NCBI GenBank assembly: GCA_003550325.1
Contig: QKWP01000509.1
Coordinates: 192,014 to 256,013 of the forward strand
Length of the DNA: 64,000 bases
Source of the DNA: Gigaspora rosea
Lineage: Eukaryota > Glomeromycota > Glomeromycetes > Diversisporales > Gigasporaceae
Reading direction: 5' to 3'
Below are positions 1-12,300 of the stretch, piece after piece. The position numbers and the translations under genes were made by a program. Position 1 is the first letter of the stretch, and the number at the start of each line of letters is the position of its first letter. Below the pieces are notes generated by a model that saw nothing but the letters and a program-made list of their open reading frames with translations, did not search any database and had not been told where the DNA came from.

Positions 1-95
1 TTAAATTGTTGAGGACGAATAACGGGTGCCAACATTTCAATCGATGAAGTTTCGGGGGCTACAATTTTAGTAATTATGTATTCTCCTTTTTTTTC
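1..95 (-). CDS. Possible 3' coding exon running off the window edge
   Basis: On the minus strand a frame is open from an AG acceptor at 97-96 to the window edge (31 codons plus two bases). It has ordinary amino-acid composition, including the stretch IVAPETSSIEMLAPVIRP. There is no ATG, and a stop lies just upstream, so it would have to be an internal or terminal exon of a gene whose remainder is outside the window. No family is recognised. The frame is short enough to be chance. Confidence 0.22.
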
Positions 96-442
96 CTTGA
101 AACCTTATTTATAATGATGGTCTATTGAAAGATAAAAAAAAAAAAGATAGCTCAAGCATCGATCGCCATTTTGTATCAATGATTGTAGCGTTTTGAGCGT
201 CACTCAATTAGCCATTACATTCAGGAGGTGCTTGAGAATGGCCTAAATCTCTGCATTTATAACTTTACAATACAAGAAATTAAGGAAAACATTACACTAA
301 ATGAAATCATTTTATTCTGGATAAAGCTTGAAAATTTATTATTAATCTTTATTCTTTTAAGATGTTAGAGAAGATAACACACATTTTAAACTAATAATAT
401 TTACACAATATTGATGTCTAGTGTATTAATTAACATAAACTT

Positions 443-1978
443 TTAGGATTTTTTAGTAATTTGAAATACTTCGTATTCTTCTACAGAAAAAAATGACACA
501 CTAAAACAATCAAATGTAGATTCATTTCTAATTGTTTGTTCATATGACGTTTGACAATTCCACCATTTTTGAATATGGTCATCATATATGACTAACAAAT
601 CAGGATCAAACATGCCACCACCAAAAGCTGGACCATAGTGACTAGAACAGCAAATTGCAGTTTCTGGGTCTTCTACGCGACTTAAAGTAGAATTCTGAAT
701 GGTACCATTTTTTAATGAAAAAATAAAGCTATCTTTGCATTCTTTAAAGAAAATATCTATAATTGGTTTATCCCAACCGATAGGATTATAACCACCAAGA
801 ATTTCATCAGTGCCTTTAACTTTCATAACCACAACAAGATGTGTTCGTTTATCGCATAATTTCCAAAATGAATCTTTGGTAAAACCATCTCTAGTTCCAC
901 GAAGAATCAATTTAAACTTGTATGGATTATTTGTTACAGAATATGTATTTTCTTTTTTATCAATCCATGAAGCAATTTCTGTTGCATGTGCTTCATTAAT
1001 AACTTTTGAAGGTGGATCAACATTTCTAGTTGGTAATTTTAAAATTATACGCGGTGGAAGAATTTTTGATGATATTGGCTGATCTGTCATAAACATTTTT
1101 ATCATATCCTTCCAAAGATTCTTTTCAAGAATTTGATGATATGGTAGTACATAGTTAAAAATGTCATCACCAGACATCTGAAAATAACGAATATGAGGCA
1201 AACAATTTTGTAAAGTGGTCTTTAAAGCAAGAAAATTCTCATTTGACCAATCTTCAGGATCTGTCGGTAGGCCAAGGTTTTGAGCAATTACCCATTCGAT
1301 AATATAATTCCAAATTTTTACTTCATCCGTTTGTAAATCATCTCGACTAATAATTGAGACTAATGCATTTTCTTGAATTGTGATAAATTCATGTGAATCA
1401 AAAATTTTTTCAGGATGTTTTACCACAATATCATTGCACCATTTTTGTAATTCTTGAAGCTTATTATTTTGAAAAATTTTTTGATAAATTTGAGTAAAAT
1501 GTAAATGAAGCCAATGAGCTTCCGTTTCAATTAAATGAGTTTCAAGATGTTTAGCTAATTCATCAAAAAGGAATTCATAAGCAATAAGCATAAGCTCAAA
1601 AATAAAGGATGCATTGTGGTTTTCGAATAAGACTACTCCTCCATAGATATACCTTTGTATAAAATTAAACATTTCAGATTTCTTTCAACATGGTAACAAT
1701 TGTAAATCGTATATAAAATTATTTTACCTAATGATAATTTCAAATTGTTGAATAGAAACATTTCTTAAATCAAGTGTTTTAATGGTATTCTGATCTTTAT
1801 TAATCTTTGCCAATTCATTACGAAAATACAAAGATCTGTATCTTAAAATCGTCGAATGTGCTTGGAATATTTTGGTGCTTGGAGATTCACCAACATTAAT
1901 GATTATATTAAAATCTTCTTTGTCATCAAGGAGTTCAAGATAATTGTTTGAAAGTTTTTCAAAGAATTTTAATGCCAT
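443..1978 (-). CDS. BTB-BACK-TLDc domain protein
   Basis: Two exons: 1978-1728 and 1652-443, with a 75-bp intron (GT at 1727, AG at 1653). Splicing joins ..FEIII to RYIYGG.. in frame and gives 486 aa. Residues about 1-120 form a BTB/POZ fold: DFNIIINVGE, then FQAHSTILRYRSLYFRNEL, then the YIYGG end of the fold. A BACK-like helical region follows (about 120-230). A C-terminal TLDc domain (about 300-486) shows FWKLCDKRTHLVVVMKVK, GGYNPIGW, SFIFSL and GPAFGGG. BTB-BACK proteins commonly serve as cullin-3 adaptors, and TLDc domains are linked to oxidative-stress and V-ATPase interactions. This architecture is hugely expanded in Rhizophagus, so the substrate cannot be inferred. The start is the first ATG of the BTB domain. 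It appears intact. Confidence 0.9.
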
Positions 1979-2584
1979 TGTAAAATCTTTGAGAGTTAAT
2001 TTTTTTTTTTGTTTTTTTTAAAGTTAAATAATTTCGTGTCGTGTCTGACTGAAATTAGCCCCTGAAATTAGATCATCTTTCACGCGTTAGGTAATATTAG
2101 TCAAATGTAACTTCAGATGATTGAAGTTGCAAATGCTTCAAGCACGACAGCATAACGAATATCATCACCACTTTTTTTATAGATGTTTTAAAATGAAGAC
2201 TTAGGGATTAGGGTTAGAAGGGTTATATTATATGTAAATTTTGCGCTGAAAACTTTCAAAGAAATTTTTAATTAAATTTTAATTTATACTAAGTCAATTT
2301 GATTGATTAAACATATGAACGGTAATATCAATATCTATCTAATCGGAAAGTGTCACATGAAATCTATGAAACAAATGAATTTTAAACGAGAACGACTTAT
2401 GATACTTAAGGAAACTTTAATAATAATAACTAACGCGATCTTGTTCAATCTTTATTAAACTTATTAAGCTATTATTATTTAAAGTTTTTTGACATATTTT
2501 TACTGATCTACTTTTCTGGAACTTTATAAAGATTTTGCAACTTCATTAATTAACTCGAGTTTTTTTTTTTTCGAATTAATCATT

Positions 2585-2968
2585 TACCGTGACGTTCCGA
2601 AATTAAGCACCAAATTTTTAATCACCGATTAGCGGAAATTGTGAGATCTTTGGCAAATTTACATCCGCCAATCTGAGATTAAAAAAATTGGGGTAGAGGT
2701 ATACATGTGTACCTAAATTGTCCATCTTAATAAAAAAGTAATTACGGCATTTAGGCAGCCGAAATTAGCCTTATATAATGCCGAAATTAATCTCCATATT
2801 TGCTGAAATTATTGCATCAAAATAGATCATATAGTATAGTTATTTCGGAGGGTTTCATATAAAAAATTTAGCAGTGCCGAAATATTTGCCGAAAATATTA
2901 TTTTTCAAAGATAATTTAGGCACACTTGTATAGGTAGAGGGGTGGTGCTTAATTTCGGAACGGTACGG
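2585..2968. mobile_element. MITE-like element with imperfect terminal inverted repeats and 8-bp duplication
   Basis: The left end (CGTTCCGAAATTAAGCACCA after the first few bases) is matched by the inverted right end over about 27 bp with two differences near the tip. TAATCATT flanks it directly at 2577-2584 and 2969-2976, consistent with an 8-bp target duplication. The interior is AT-rich, carries several CCGAAATTA repeats and has no ORF. One end has an extra TA, so the exact tip is uncertain. Confidence 0.7.
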
Positions 2969-3154
2969 TAATCATTGAATTAATTAATAATTGTTAAAAT
3001 TAATTATTTGATTGAATTAATTTACTCGAGTTTTTCTATATATGCAGTATTGTGTAATCTACTTTGGCTGCGAGTTGACAGGTCCAATCACTAACTTTTT
3101 TTAGTAAGAACATTATACGACCGTGACGATGGCGTGAGATGTTACAGTACTGCA

Positions 3155-3174
3155 GTACGTACGTACGTACGTAC
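3155..3174. repeat. GTAC microsatellite
   Basis: Five GTAC units in a row. The same tetranucleotide recurs near 32080, 59187-59240 and 59900, so it is a recurring motif of this sequence. Confidence 0.8.
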
Positions 3175-3602
3175 TTTTACATTCCATATCAGATATAAAC
3201 ATTCCGCATTTTAAACCAATCACAGCACAGGATCAAGTGTGACGTAAAAACGAGCCGGCTGGCTTACAGAACCACATTCTGCGTCTTAACAAAAAAATTC
3301 CTTGCAAAATTTTGCAATATTTAAGTTCTTGCTAACGTCGTCTGAATGCTCACCCCTTACCCTATTGTCGAAAGTTAACTTTTTTAATCGAAAAATCCAA
3401 TGACGATCTGGTATTTAATAAAATTTTAGCGCATATCATCACTGTCCGCGAAATGCGGTTGCTATTTATGATCATTAAACCGACCATCCAGTGTCTGCGC
3501 TTATATCTTAGTAAAAATTGTTTATAATTGCTCGCATAGATAATTGACATCAAATTCTATTTAATTCTATACTAGGAAATGCGCAGCATTGTGTGTCCGG
3601 AG

Positions 3603-3767
3603 TAGAGATGGGCAAAATGCAAAAATTTTCATTTTAGAATGCACATGCGCATGCATTTTTTGCATGCATGCATGCATGTTTTGACCAAAGTTATGATTTA
3701 ATTTCTTAATGCTGGCCAGAATTAACTGCATGCATGCATGCAGTCATGCGCATGGTGCCCATCTCTA
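3603..3767. mobile_element. hAT-like MITE, TAGAGATGGGC termini
   Basis: 165 bp bounded by TAGAGATGGGC and its exact inverse, flanked by the identical 8-bp duplication GTCCGGAG (3595-3602 and 3768-3775). The interior is rich in GCATGCATGC palindromes. The ends and the duplication length fit non-autonomous hAT elements. Confidence 0.85.
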
Positions 3768-4323
3768 GTCCGGAGCTAATAACACTATCTCACACATTTA
3801 TAATTTTATTCATAATAATTGTTTGTTATTAAATAATCCTCCATAGCTTTTAATATAGCTGTTTTAAAAAAACCTATAGAGTAATATAAAGTTTAATAAA
3901 GTACCATACAGTTTTCTAAAAGCCTCTAATAAAAAGTTTTGTCAATTTGAAATGTTGCATTTCAAAATTAAATAAGTGGCACATTTCGGAAAATAAATAG
4001 GAAAATAGGATTTTATTCAATAGAAGAAGAGGAAAGGCTTATTTCTATGATACCGAGAAGACTAGAGCTGATCATAAAACCTGCAAATAAAATAAAATAA
4101 AATAAAATAATTTAAACAGATAAAAAAAATTGATCGTAGTGTATTCAACCAATCATCATTGCAGAAGCAAAAGACAGGCATGAGCACGTGATAATAATGA
4201 TCCGCTTCGCTCCGCATATGGGCGGATTTTAGCTGATCTACGTGATAAAAAAAATGTTAATAAAAATGTGATCAGTGATATCTTAATGGTTACACTAATT
4301 TGATAAAAATAATCAGTGCAGCA

Positions 4324-4911
4324 ATGTCGTCTAAACCTTTTAATTGTCTTTTATGTTCTAAAACTTATTCAACAAGGAGGTCTTTAATATCTCATGAAAC
4401 AAAAAAACACACATGTAACCGTGTCGTACCTCACAGTTCTGGGTTTGAACTTCCCTCTAGTTGGTGCTTGTGCCAATTTCGGTCAGTTTTTCTTGCGAAT
4501 GTAAAGTCCCGCCTTCATAGTCACCGAACGGCCCAAGGATTCAAACAGTTTACCATACACTGTCCTGAAAATCTTTTTTTTTATGTGTTTCACCAAGAAC
4601 CAGGCTTCGAATACCGGTTAACCCAGCGAAAGTATAAATGTATATATAAGGGAAAGGAGGGCTACCAAAAGATCGGCTATATTTTTGCGCACCCTGGCTG
4701 GGGAGAAAAAAAAACGAAAACAGGAAGTGAGGTTAAAGTAACAACTGAAAAGAAGGAACCTGAAACGCAACAAACGGTCGAAGCTGAGTTTGGGTTCTTT
4801 TGGGAAGAACGAGCAACTAAAGAAGAATATAATGAAGGAACTTATACATGGGCGTATGGACTTTTGAAGTTTACATTTGAAATTTGTAAGCGAAATATAG
4901 TTGTAGTCTGA
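4324..4911 (+). CDS. Small C2H2 zinc-finger protein of unknown function
   Basis: 195 aa from the first ATG in frame. The N-terminus holds one classical C2H2 finger (CLLCSKTYSTRRSLISHETK followed by KH; spacing C-x2-C-x12-H-x4-H, residues about 9-30). The rest is not recognised. It contains aromatic and basic segments and an acidic/basic linker rich in K, E and T around residues 125-160. It converges on the DDE-like gene with only two bases between the stops, which suggests the two may travel together. A single finger would be consistent with DNA or RNA binding, for example of transposon ends, but that is inference. Intronless as read. Confidence 0.55.
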   Translation: MSSKPFNCLLCSKTYSTRRSLISHETKKHTCNRVVPHSSGFELPSSWCLCQFRSVFLANVKSRLHSHRTAQGFKQFTIHCPENLFFYVFHQEPGFEYRLTQRKYKCIYKGKEGYQKIGYIFAHPGWGEKKTKTGSEVKVTTEKKEPETQQTVEAEFGFFWEERATKEEYNEGTYTWAYGLLKFTFEICKRNIVVV

Positions 4912-4913
4912 AT

Positions 4914-7255
4914 TTATTTTAGTTTAAAATTTATTGTTTTTTTAGAATAAGATAGAGGTGTTTCATTAATTTGATAATAAAGTTGTCTATTTTCATATGA
5001 ACATATTTCATATGCTACAGACTTTAAAGAATTACCACCACCCATTGTTGTGCCGCCATAAAATAACTGAACATGGTTATGATTTTTTTTCTCGACACCT
5101 GAACATGAAAACCATCGTAGACTTAATTTTTTTGTTTTAAGATATTTTATAAATTTTGGAATATGGCATGCGAGTACGTGCATGTAAGGAGTAACGTCAT
5201 CACGATGATATAGTCCTACTTGTAAAATTTTACCTTCTTTAGTTTCAATTGTTGGTCGGCAGAAATTTTTAACCCATTGTCGTGCTGAAGTTTCAAATTT
5301 AATGATATCATCATCTGTTAGATCACTCTTACGCATTGTTTGGTACAAAAAATAAAACTCATGCCAAAGTGTTTGTATATCCTTGCCTCTTTGACCCGGA
5401 ACAAATAATTCAATTGGAAATTTTTCTAAAAGAACCAACTTATCGGGCCCCATTAGTGATGTCCAATGCCATTTTCCTTTTGAAGTTTCGGGTTCCTTAA
5501 ATTTGAATACATTGATACCAAGAGAATGGATTGTTAACTCAACTTGCTCCCGAATTGTTGCAGTATTATTTTTTGATCGTCTATTAAATGCAGGTTCAGT
5601 TGATAATTCTAAGAAAAGGCATTCAAATAAAACATCTGTGATTCGAAGCATTACATGCAACTCATCTGGAATACAATGTTGATTTTCTAAAAAAGGTAAA
5701 AGGTTTGAATTTTTGCGACCCAAAGTATTACATGAATTTTCGTAATCTAAATCCATATTCCAACGATCAGTATTCTTGCAATTGCAGTATAAACAGAAAT
5801 GAACAGCTGTTGGTCCTTTAATGCCAAGTACTAATGACATGAATTTCCAGTCAGAGCCAAACCAAAATTCAATTGGCCAATGATTATTATTCGAATCAGT
5901 AATTCCTTCAGTATTTAAAGTTAATAAATCTTCAATTAAAAAGCTAAAAGCTTGTTGAAGAGATTCATATTGTTCTATACCGCTATAAAGAAAAATACAA
6001 TGTTGGTTTGATGGACTTAAAACTGCATCATGTTGATTTAATATGCAGGCAGTAAACATTACATGATTATGGTGTTTACCGACCTGCCGTCCATCACCAC
6101 TTAATTTAATATGAACTACGTCCCCTACTTTTAATATTGCCAAATCTCCGTATGCTAATTTAGAAATTAAAACATTTAAAATGTCTTTAAGTAATCGATA
6201 AGCCCCATTAGGAGTTAAGGAATTTATTTGAACTGTGTGAACTGGAATTACATCATTCATAGTTTTTGTTATTTCATGTCGACATTTTTCAACCTCGTAT
6301 TCACGCTCCATTTCGGGCATAACAGCTGCAAGTCGACGATATCCGTCACGAGAAACTAGAAGCTCATCACATGCTCGAACTGTTGAATCTAAAATTTGTA
6401 ATTGGGGTTTTTTTAAATTTATGTCTTGAAATCTAATAGGTGATCCATTTACTCTTAATTCTACGTGTGCTAATTTTGAATCATAAAAATTATGTAAATT
6501 AAGTGCTGATTCAACTCTATTATAAATGTCAGAAGCTAAAGTTTGAAGTCTTTTTTTTTTTTGTGACTCGGATTTAAGTTGATGAAAAGGTTTATTTGTT
6601 TGAATTTGAACTTGACATTGGTTATCACTATTAATTCGTCTTTTTGCCAAACATTCAAGATCAAATCCAAAAAGTATTACACCAGAAAGCGCAGACTTGT
6701 TATTATTATATAATTTCTATTTACAAATACGTAGTAAGTATAATACTATATATACAATACTATATATACATGTAAGGTAATTATTAAATTATTAATACAA
6801 ACTTGTAAAAATAAGGTCGCTACGTTACTCGCAGATCTATTGCTTGATACAGATTGTTTTTCTCCATTAGAACCGTCCCAAGTTAATGTATATATTACTT
6901 TGTCATTGGAATCATATTGGGTTTCGGCCATAATATCTATACCACGAATTTTAATACTAACTAAATATCCATTAGGGATTAAATAACAACTTCGCACTGT
7001 TTGTTTGACATTTGGCGGATAATAACCAAGACGAAAAATTTTATAAAGGTATTTTGTTTTTTTATTTCCATCAAATCTAGTTACATGAATGCTTGGATAG
7101 TTATCAACAACTTCTAAGGAATTGGTTTGTATATTTTTTTGTTGCTGAATTTCTTGAAGGGGGTAACGGGTTAAAGGATGACATTTTGGTAAGTTTTCAG
7201 TTGGCGAATATCGGGTTGAAGAAATACTTTGAAGTGTTTTTGAACTAGGCGGCAT
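4914..7255 (-). CDS. DDE-type transposase-like protein
   Basis: Two exons: 7255-6803 and 6695-4914 (intron 6802-6696, GT-AG), giving 744 aa. The join ..ATLFLQ|SALSGVILFGF.. keeps the frame, and the region between the second exon's acceptor and its first internal ATG is open and protein-like. Residues about 1-166 form an N-terminal domain. A central region carries KLSGDGRQ (D352), then FGSDWKFMSLVLGIKG (D433) followed by CLYC, then HCIPDELHVMLRITD, and late in the protein SGVEKKNH (E686). The spacing D, D with a C-x2-C-like pair, then a late E resembles RAG1/Transib or CMC-type DDE transposases with an insertion before the E. The family assignment is by motif only. It could be intact or domesticated; no stops interrupt it. 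Confidence 0.6.
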
Positions 7256-7530
7256 TTTGAGTCTTTAGGTACTACTAGCAATGCGAATTAACGTACATTC
7301 AACAAGGTGGTAATAAAACCCAAGTTGTTTTTATACTTGTATCGTTTGGTCGTTTTTGTTGTGTTGTTTGGCCGTTTACTTGTGCTGGGTTGTTTGGGTT
7401 TTTTTTTAGTGTTGTTTGGTCGCAGAAAGTTACTATTATTAAAAAAATAAATATATTTATTAAATATGTACTTCAAATTAACTATGTTGATTTAAATTCT
7501 ACTTCTTCTAATTTTACTGGTGAAACCCCT

Positions 7531-7578
7531 CTCCACCTCATCTCCACCTCATCTCCACCTCATCTCCACCTCATCTCC
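7531..7578. repeat. 11-bp tandem repeat
   Basis: Four full copies plus a partial copy of CTCCACCTCAT in a row. It lies inside the right part of the candidate transposon, between the DDE-like gene's 5' end and the right inverted arm. Confidence 0.85.
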
Positions 7579-7737
7579 AACGTCTAACCTTGGTTCTTAA
7601 TTGGCTAGGAAAGATAGAATCTTGTTAATCGTTTGTTGAAGATCTTAATAATATAATTCGAAAACATCACACAAGCTATCTGATTGGTGTAATTTGTTAT
7701 TTATTTTTTGAAAATCTTAATCACGTTATTCACAGAT

Positions 7738-8342
7738 ATCACCCGGATCAGCCCAAATCCGCCCATATGCTACAATTTAAAGCATATACCACATATTTCA
7801 AAAAATAAAAAATAAAAGTAAAATATAAGAGCTTTATTGGAGTTAAATATAGGATTTCACTGCTAAATAAGACATTAATAACCTTGATTTATTTTACCAA
7901 TTTCTGAAAATTATTTGTATGCTAGAATAAAAGAGAATCAATGATATTTTTTTTGGCGGCAAAGTACTATACTTTAACTACAATATCCAACCTATTTTTT
8001 ATTGTGTGTTGAAAAACTTAATAGAATGTACTAGAAATAATATCGGATTATACGGAAGTCGATAACCACACGACGATAAGGTATATATTACCGCAGACAC
8101 AGCGTTAAAGCAAAACTCCGGCCACAACGCCCGTTTTTCTTTTCTGCCAATATTATTCTATCCGCATGCATAAACTTCCTAATTTGACGTTATGCAATAT
8201 TAAATAGTACAAGCTCAATGCAGTTTTTCAAATTTCCTTTTAAATGCTGATTTCCTTTTATGTCGACAATAACCTTTGATATCATATAAAAGGATGTCAT
8301 TTCATGTAACATATGTATGTATGATGTTTCAATACTTTGAAA
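7738..8342. other. Upstream region of the ZNFX1-like gene
   Basis: AT-rich non-coding DNA between the right arm of the candidate transposon and the helicase start codon. Apart from a TATA-like motif near 8285, no gene or repeat is recognised. Confidence 0.4.
8285..8293 (+). promoter_or_regulatory. TATA-box-like motif
   Basis: TATAAAAGG about 50 bases upstream of the helicase start codon. It is plausible as a core promoter element by sequence and position, but chance is possible in AT-rich DNA. Confidence 0.35.
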
Positions 8343-9341
8343 ATGTCACAAGCAAATCGTGAACGAAATTTTAAAAAAAATCCAAGAGGAGGGGGAAATA
8401 ATAATAGAAATAGACGATTCAATAATCGAAATGACGGAAATGACGGGTCATGTTTCAAATGTGGTCAACTAGGCCATTTTTCCCGTGATTGCACCACTAT
8501 CACCAGCGAAGGATCATCAAAGCATCAAGAAATAGAAGAAAATCAACTAAAAACATTATCTGACAATTTTAGTTCATCTGAATTATCTTATGATGGATCT
8601 GATAAAATTGTTTTTATACCACAAGGTGATGAACTTAAAGGGATGTGGAAAAGATTGATAAAGAGAGAATTAATCCATCAACATAAAATAAGACATTTTA
8701 TTACGTCATGCCTTGCTGCAGCAGACAAAAAGGTAGGACATGAAGTTGAAGAGCTTGTCTCAGAGTTGGGTCGGGCTGAAGGTCTGAAACGTATAAGAGA
8801 GATTGTCATGTTTCCTATGTCAGTAGATGCTGGGTAAGTATTATTTAATTTAAATGATGGTTATATATTTTAATTAAATTTTAATTAACTATTCTTTAAT
8901 TTGATTTTTTAAATTCATTAACAATTCCAGACTTTCTAGCGCAACTGCCTCGTTCCAGCGTGTGATATTGCCATTTATGGCACTTTTAACACGCTCAGGA
9001 ATTACCGAGTGCAATATAGAGAAATATGTTCATCCAATATTTTATACCGTCTATTCAAATCTGGTAAAAAAAAAATTTTTTTTTTTTTTGAAATTTAATT
9101 GGTCTACAATTTTGGCTCTAATTTGATTTAATAATAATAATAATAATTAAATATAATAAAAGAAACCGTTTATGCTTGAAGGAGTTATTCCTATGTTGGA
9201 AACTTTAGTTGAAAGAAATGATATTTCTGACAGAAAAACAAATAAATCTGTGTTGCTTGACGATGATTCAAGTGCATTCATACCTACTTCGTATGTATAA
9301 ATAATTTTTTTTTTATAAATTGTAAAGCAACATTATCTAAT

Positions 9342-9380
<39 letters not shown>

Positions 9381-12300
9381 CAATAGAATGGGCCAATTCT
9401 TCATGATTATTGTTAGATTGTGTAATGAATTTATGAAACGTATAAAGGAGGCATCAATTAACGATACGATGCACAAAATTGTAGATAGGATCGAACAAGC
9501 GAAAAAATCATGGCAAAATAATCTTCAACAAACTATTGAAAATGTATATAACGAACCACTTTCTTCTGATATTGAACGTCAAAAATATTTTTTCGTGATC
9601 CTTGATAAGGAAATAAATAACACGAATAAAATGTTAACTAATGGCCTACGCAGCTTATCACCTCAAGAAACTTTTACAAAGTCTTCTACAAATTCTAATA
9701 GTGCCGTTACATATTATCGTAAACTTGCTAAAAAAGTTGCTTTAATGCATGATTATGATCCTCCAGGTATTGTATATTATAATTTCATAAGTTCTTTATT
9801 TATTGATTATAACTTAGTTTTTCTTTATTTTATAAAGGTGATCTTTCCAAGCATGGACCACGTCACGATAATGATTTTAGTGAAATATCAAAAATTTCAA
9901 TTATTCCCACTAAAGCTGAAGTTTTATGTAAACGAGATCCATTTTTACCAACAACAAACATGGATGACACTTTACATTACCTGCCAAAAGGTGCTAATCG
10001 CCTTCTTGATACACAATTTCGTCTTCTTAGAGAAGATATGATGTGTCCTATACGTCTCGGTATTGTAAAGTAAGTTTTTTTTTTTTTGATGTATATAAAT
10101 ATTACCTTCACTTTTTTTTTTTTTTGCAAAGTTTCATTGATTTTTTAAAATCAGGTGAAAATAACGCAAAAATTAAAAAATTACGGGAACGTGGAGGGAG
10201 GCACAAATATGACAATAGCGTTGATGGAACTAATGGAAGTGATCTTAATGTATACGCTAATGTACAATTTTCTGAAATAAAAGTCGATAAAAGGCGTGGC
10301 TTTTCTTGTAGAATGGAATTTACTCAACCTCCAATGCGACGTTATTCAGAAAATAAACAAAGTCGATTACAATATTGGAATAAAAGTAGAAAACTTATGA
10401 ATGGAAGTTTGGTTTGTCTGCTTTGGCCATCCGAGAATGAATCTTCCGATAGTGACCCTCAATTTACTTTATTTTTTGGAACAGTATCACTTCGTGATGA
10501 AAATTTGTTAGCGTTAAAGCAACATACGGCAATGATTGATATCAGTTTTATTGATACTTCAATTTATATAATTGCTATGAAAGAAATAATGAAAAAAACT
10601 GCAAATACACATACAAAAGGATGTTTTATGGTGGAATCTGCTGGAGTGGTATGATTTTAAATTTTTTAGCATTAAATGTCAATATATGCATATACTCTTT
10701 TTAAATAAATTTAATAACTTTTAATTTTTTTTTTTAATATTATGTTAAAAGTATTTTGAATCATATTTTCATATTTTAAAAACTCTTCAAGATACTTTAC
10801 CTTCCAATCTACCATTTGAAAAATATTTGGCCCCACAAGTAATCGAAAATTCTTCGTTTGCTTTCGTTGATCCGCCTACATACGCTCGAGCACCTGGATT
10901 CGTATTTGATTTGTCTGTGATACTTGAAGATAAAAATAAACAACTTTCTCTAAATGTTGCTGACACAGCTAATCATAAAACTATTATTCAAAATCTTAAA
11001 GAATTAAGTAGACTTGACGATAGTCAAGGTATCATATAAAAATTTTATGATTTATTTAAAAATTATTGAATTATTAAATTATTGAATTTTACTAATGTTT
11101 TTTTTTTTATAATTGTTTATGCAGCGCATTCTCTTGTATATTCTTTATGCCGAGAAATTGCGTTGATTGAAGGTTAGTTTTTTATTATACTCGACATGTT
11201 TGTTCTGTTATGCGCCTATAAATTTATTCAAAAAAAAAAAATAATGACAAAATTAATAGGACCTCCTGGAACTGGGAAAACTTTCGTTGGTGTCGAACTA
11301 ATGAGAGTGTTGTTAGCGAATCGGAAAGCTACAAATATAGGTCCAATATTAACAATTTGTTTTACTAACCATGCGTTAGATCAGTTCCTTGAGGTAATTA
11401 ACAATTATATTAAAAGTTATATTAGAAACTTTACGATATTAAATATCTAATATTGATGTTATGCCACTTTCAGAATTTATTAAAGGTTGGAATTCAGAAT
11501 ATTGTACGGTTAGGTAGTCGATCAAAGTCAGAAATTATTAAAGGTTTTAACTTAGAAGAGATATGTCGGAATCGTGCTCGTTCTAAACATCAAGGATGGT
11601 TATTAGCTCAAGGATATAAAGAACTTGGAGAAATTCAAACAGAGGCAGAAAAATTACAAAATAATTTAACTAATATGGAGTTAGACTGGAGTGATGTTGT
11701 TTCTTATTTGAAAGTGGAATACCCTGATCATTTTAAAAACTTTCAAAATCCAGATATACCAGACTTTTTATTTGAAAATACGGTTGAAAATGATGATGAT
11801 GAGGGAAAATGGCAGCAAGCGAGAAGTAAGAGGAAAAAAAAAAGATCAATATTTCGCCAATGGGTTGATGGAAATGACTTGTCCCTTGCACAAACGTGGG
11901 CTGATGGTTTGAGAAATAAAAAGAATAAAAAAAAAGACAATGATAATACGAATGATAATACATTTGAGGTTCTTGAAAACTTTGATGAAGATGAAGAAGT
12001 TTCTTATGAAGATTTCGAAGACGAGGAAGATTATGATAGTTACGTACAAAATTGGCTTCTTAATTGGACTAGGCCTACGAGTGATCGATCTTTAGAAGAG
12101 CTCAAACTTGATCCTAATATTTGGAAAATGTCTAATTCTGAAAGAGCGACTTTATACTCCTTTTGGAAGGAGGAAATTCAAGCTGAATCTTTTGATGAGC
12201 TTGATAAAACTCAAAAGCTATTTGAAATGAAATTAAAGGAAGTTGAGGAGATTTACAATGAAGGTCGTCGTCAGATTCTCCGAGATTGTGACGTAATAGG

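Larger units (their letters stand above)
1979..4323. other. Gene-free stretch with two MITEs and short repeats
   Basis: AT-rich intergenic DNA between the BTB-TLDc gene and the C2H2 gene. It contains two MITE-like elements (2585-2968 and 3603-3767), a GTAC microsatellite (3155-3174) and an AAAAT microsatellite near 4085-4110. The 63-codon minus-strand frame at 3362-3553 resembles no family. No other gene is seen. Confidence 0.6.
4214..7770. mobile_element. Candidate two-gene DNA transposon (C2H2 gene plus DDE-like gene)
   Basis: The sequence GCATATGGGCGGATTT at 4214 reading inward recurs on the other strand from 7770 reading inward. The two 33-bp arms match at 28 of 33 positions. They enclose the convergent C2H2 and DDE-like genes, whose stop codons are two bases apart. 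No target-site duplication was found next to the arms, so the true ends may differ. Element identity is inferred from the arms and the transposase-like product. Confidence 0.45.

Noticed and set aside
810..1082. 90-codon plus-strand frame
   Set aside because: Antisense shadow of the TLDc domain coding region.
4300..4323. Eight extra residues before the C2H2 protein start
   Set aside because: The upstream codon is TTG; a eukaryotic start is the ATG at 4324. Similarly the DDE-like frame does not start at the TTG near 6650 but continues through a splice acceptor.
11733..12049. Three minus-strand frames in this range
   Set aside because: Antisense of the acidic, Lys-rich insert in helicase exon 10; low-complexity Phe/Ser/His peptides.
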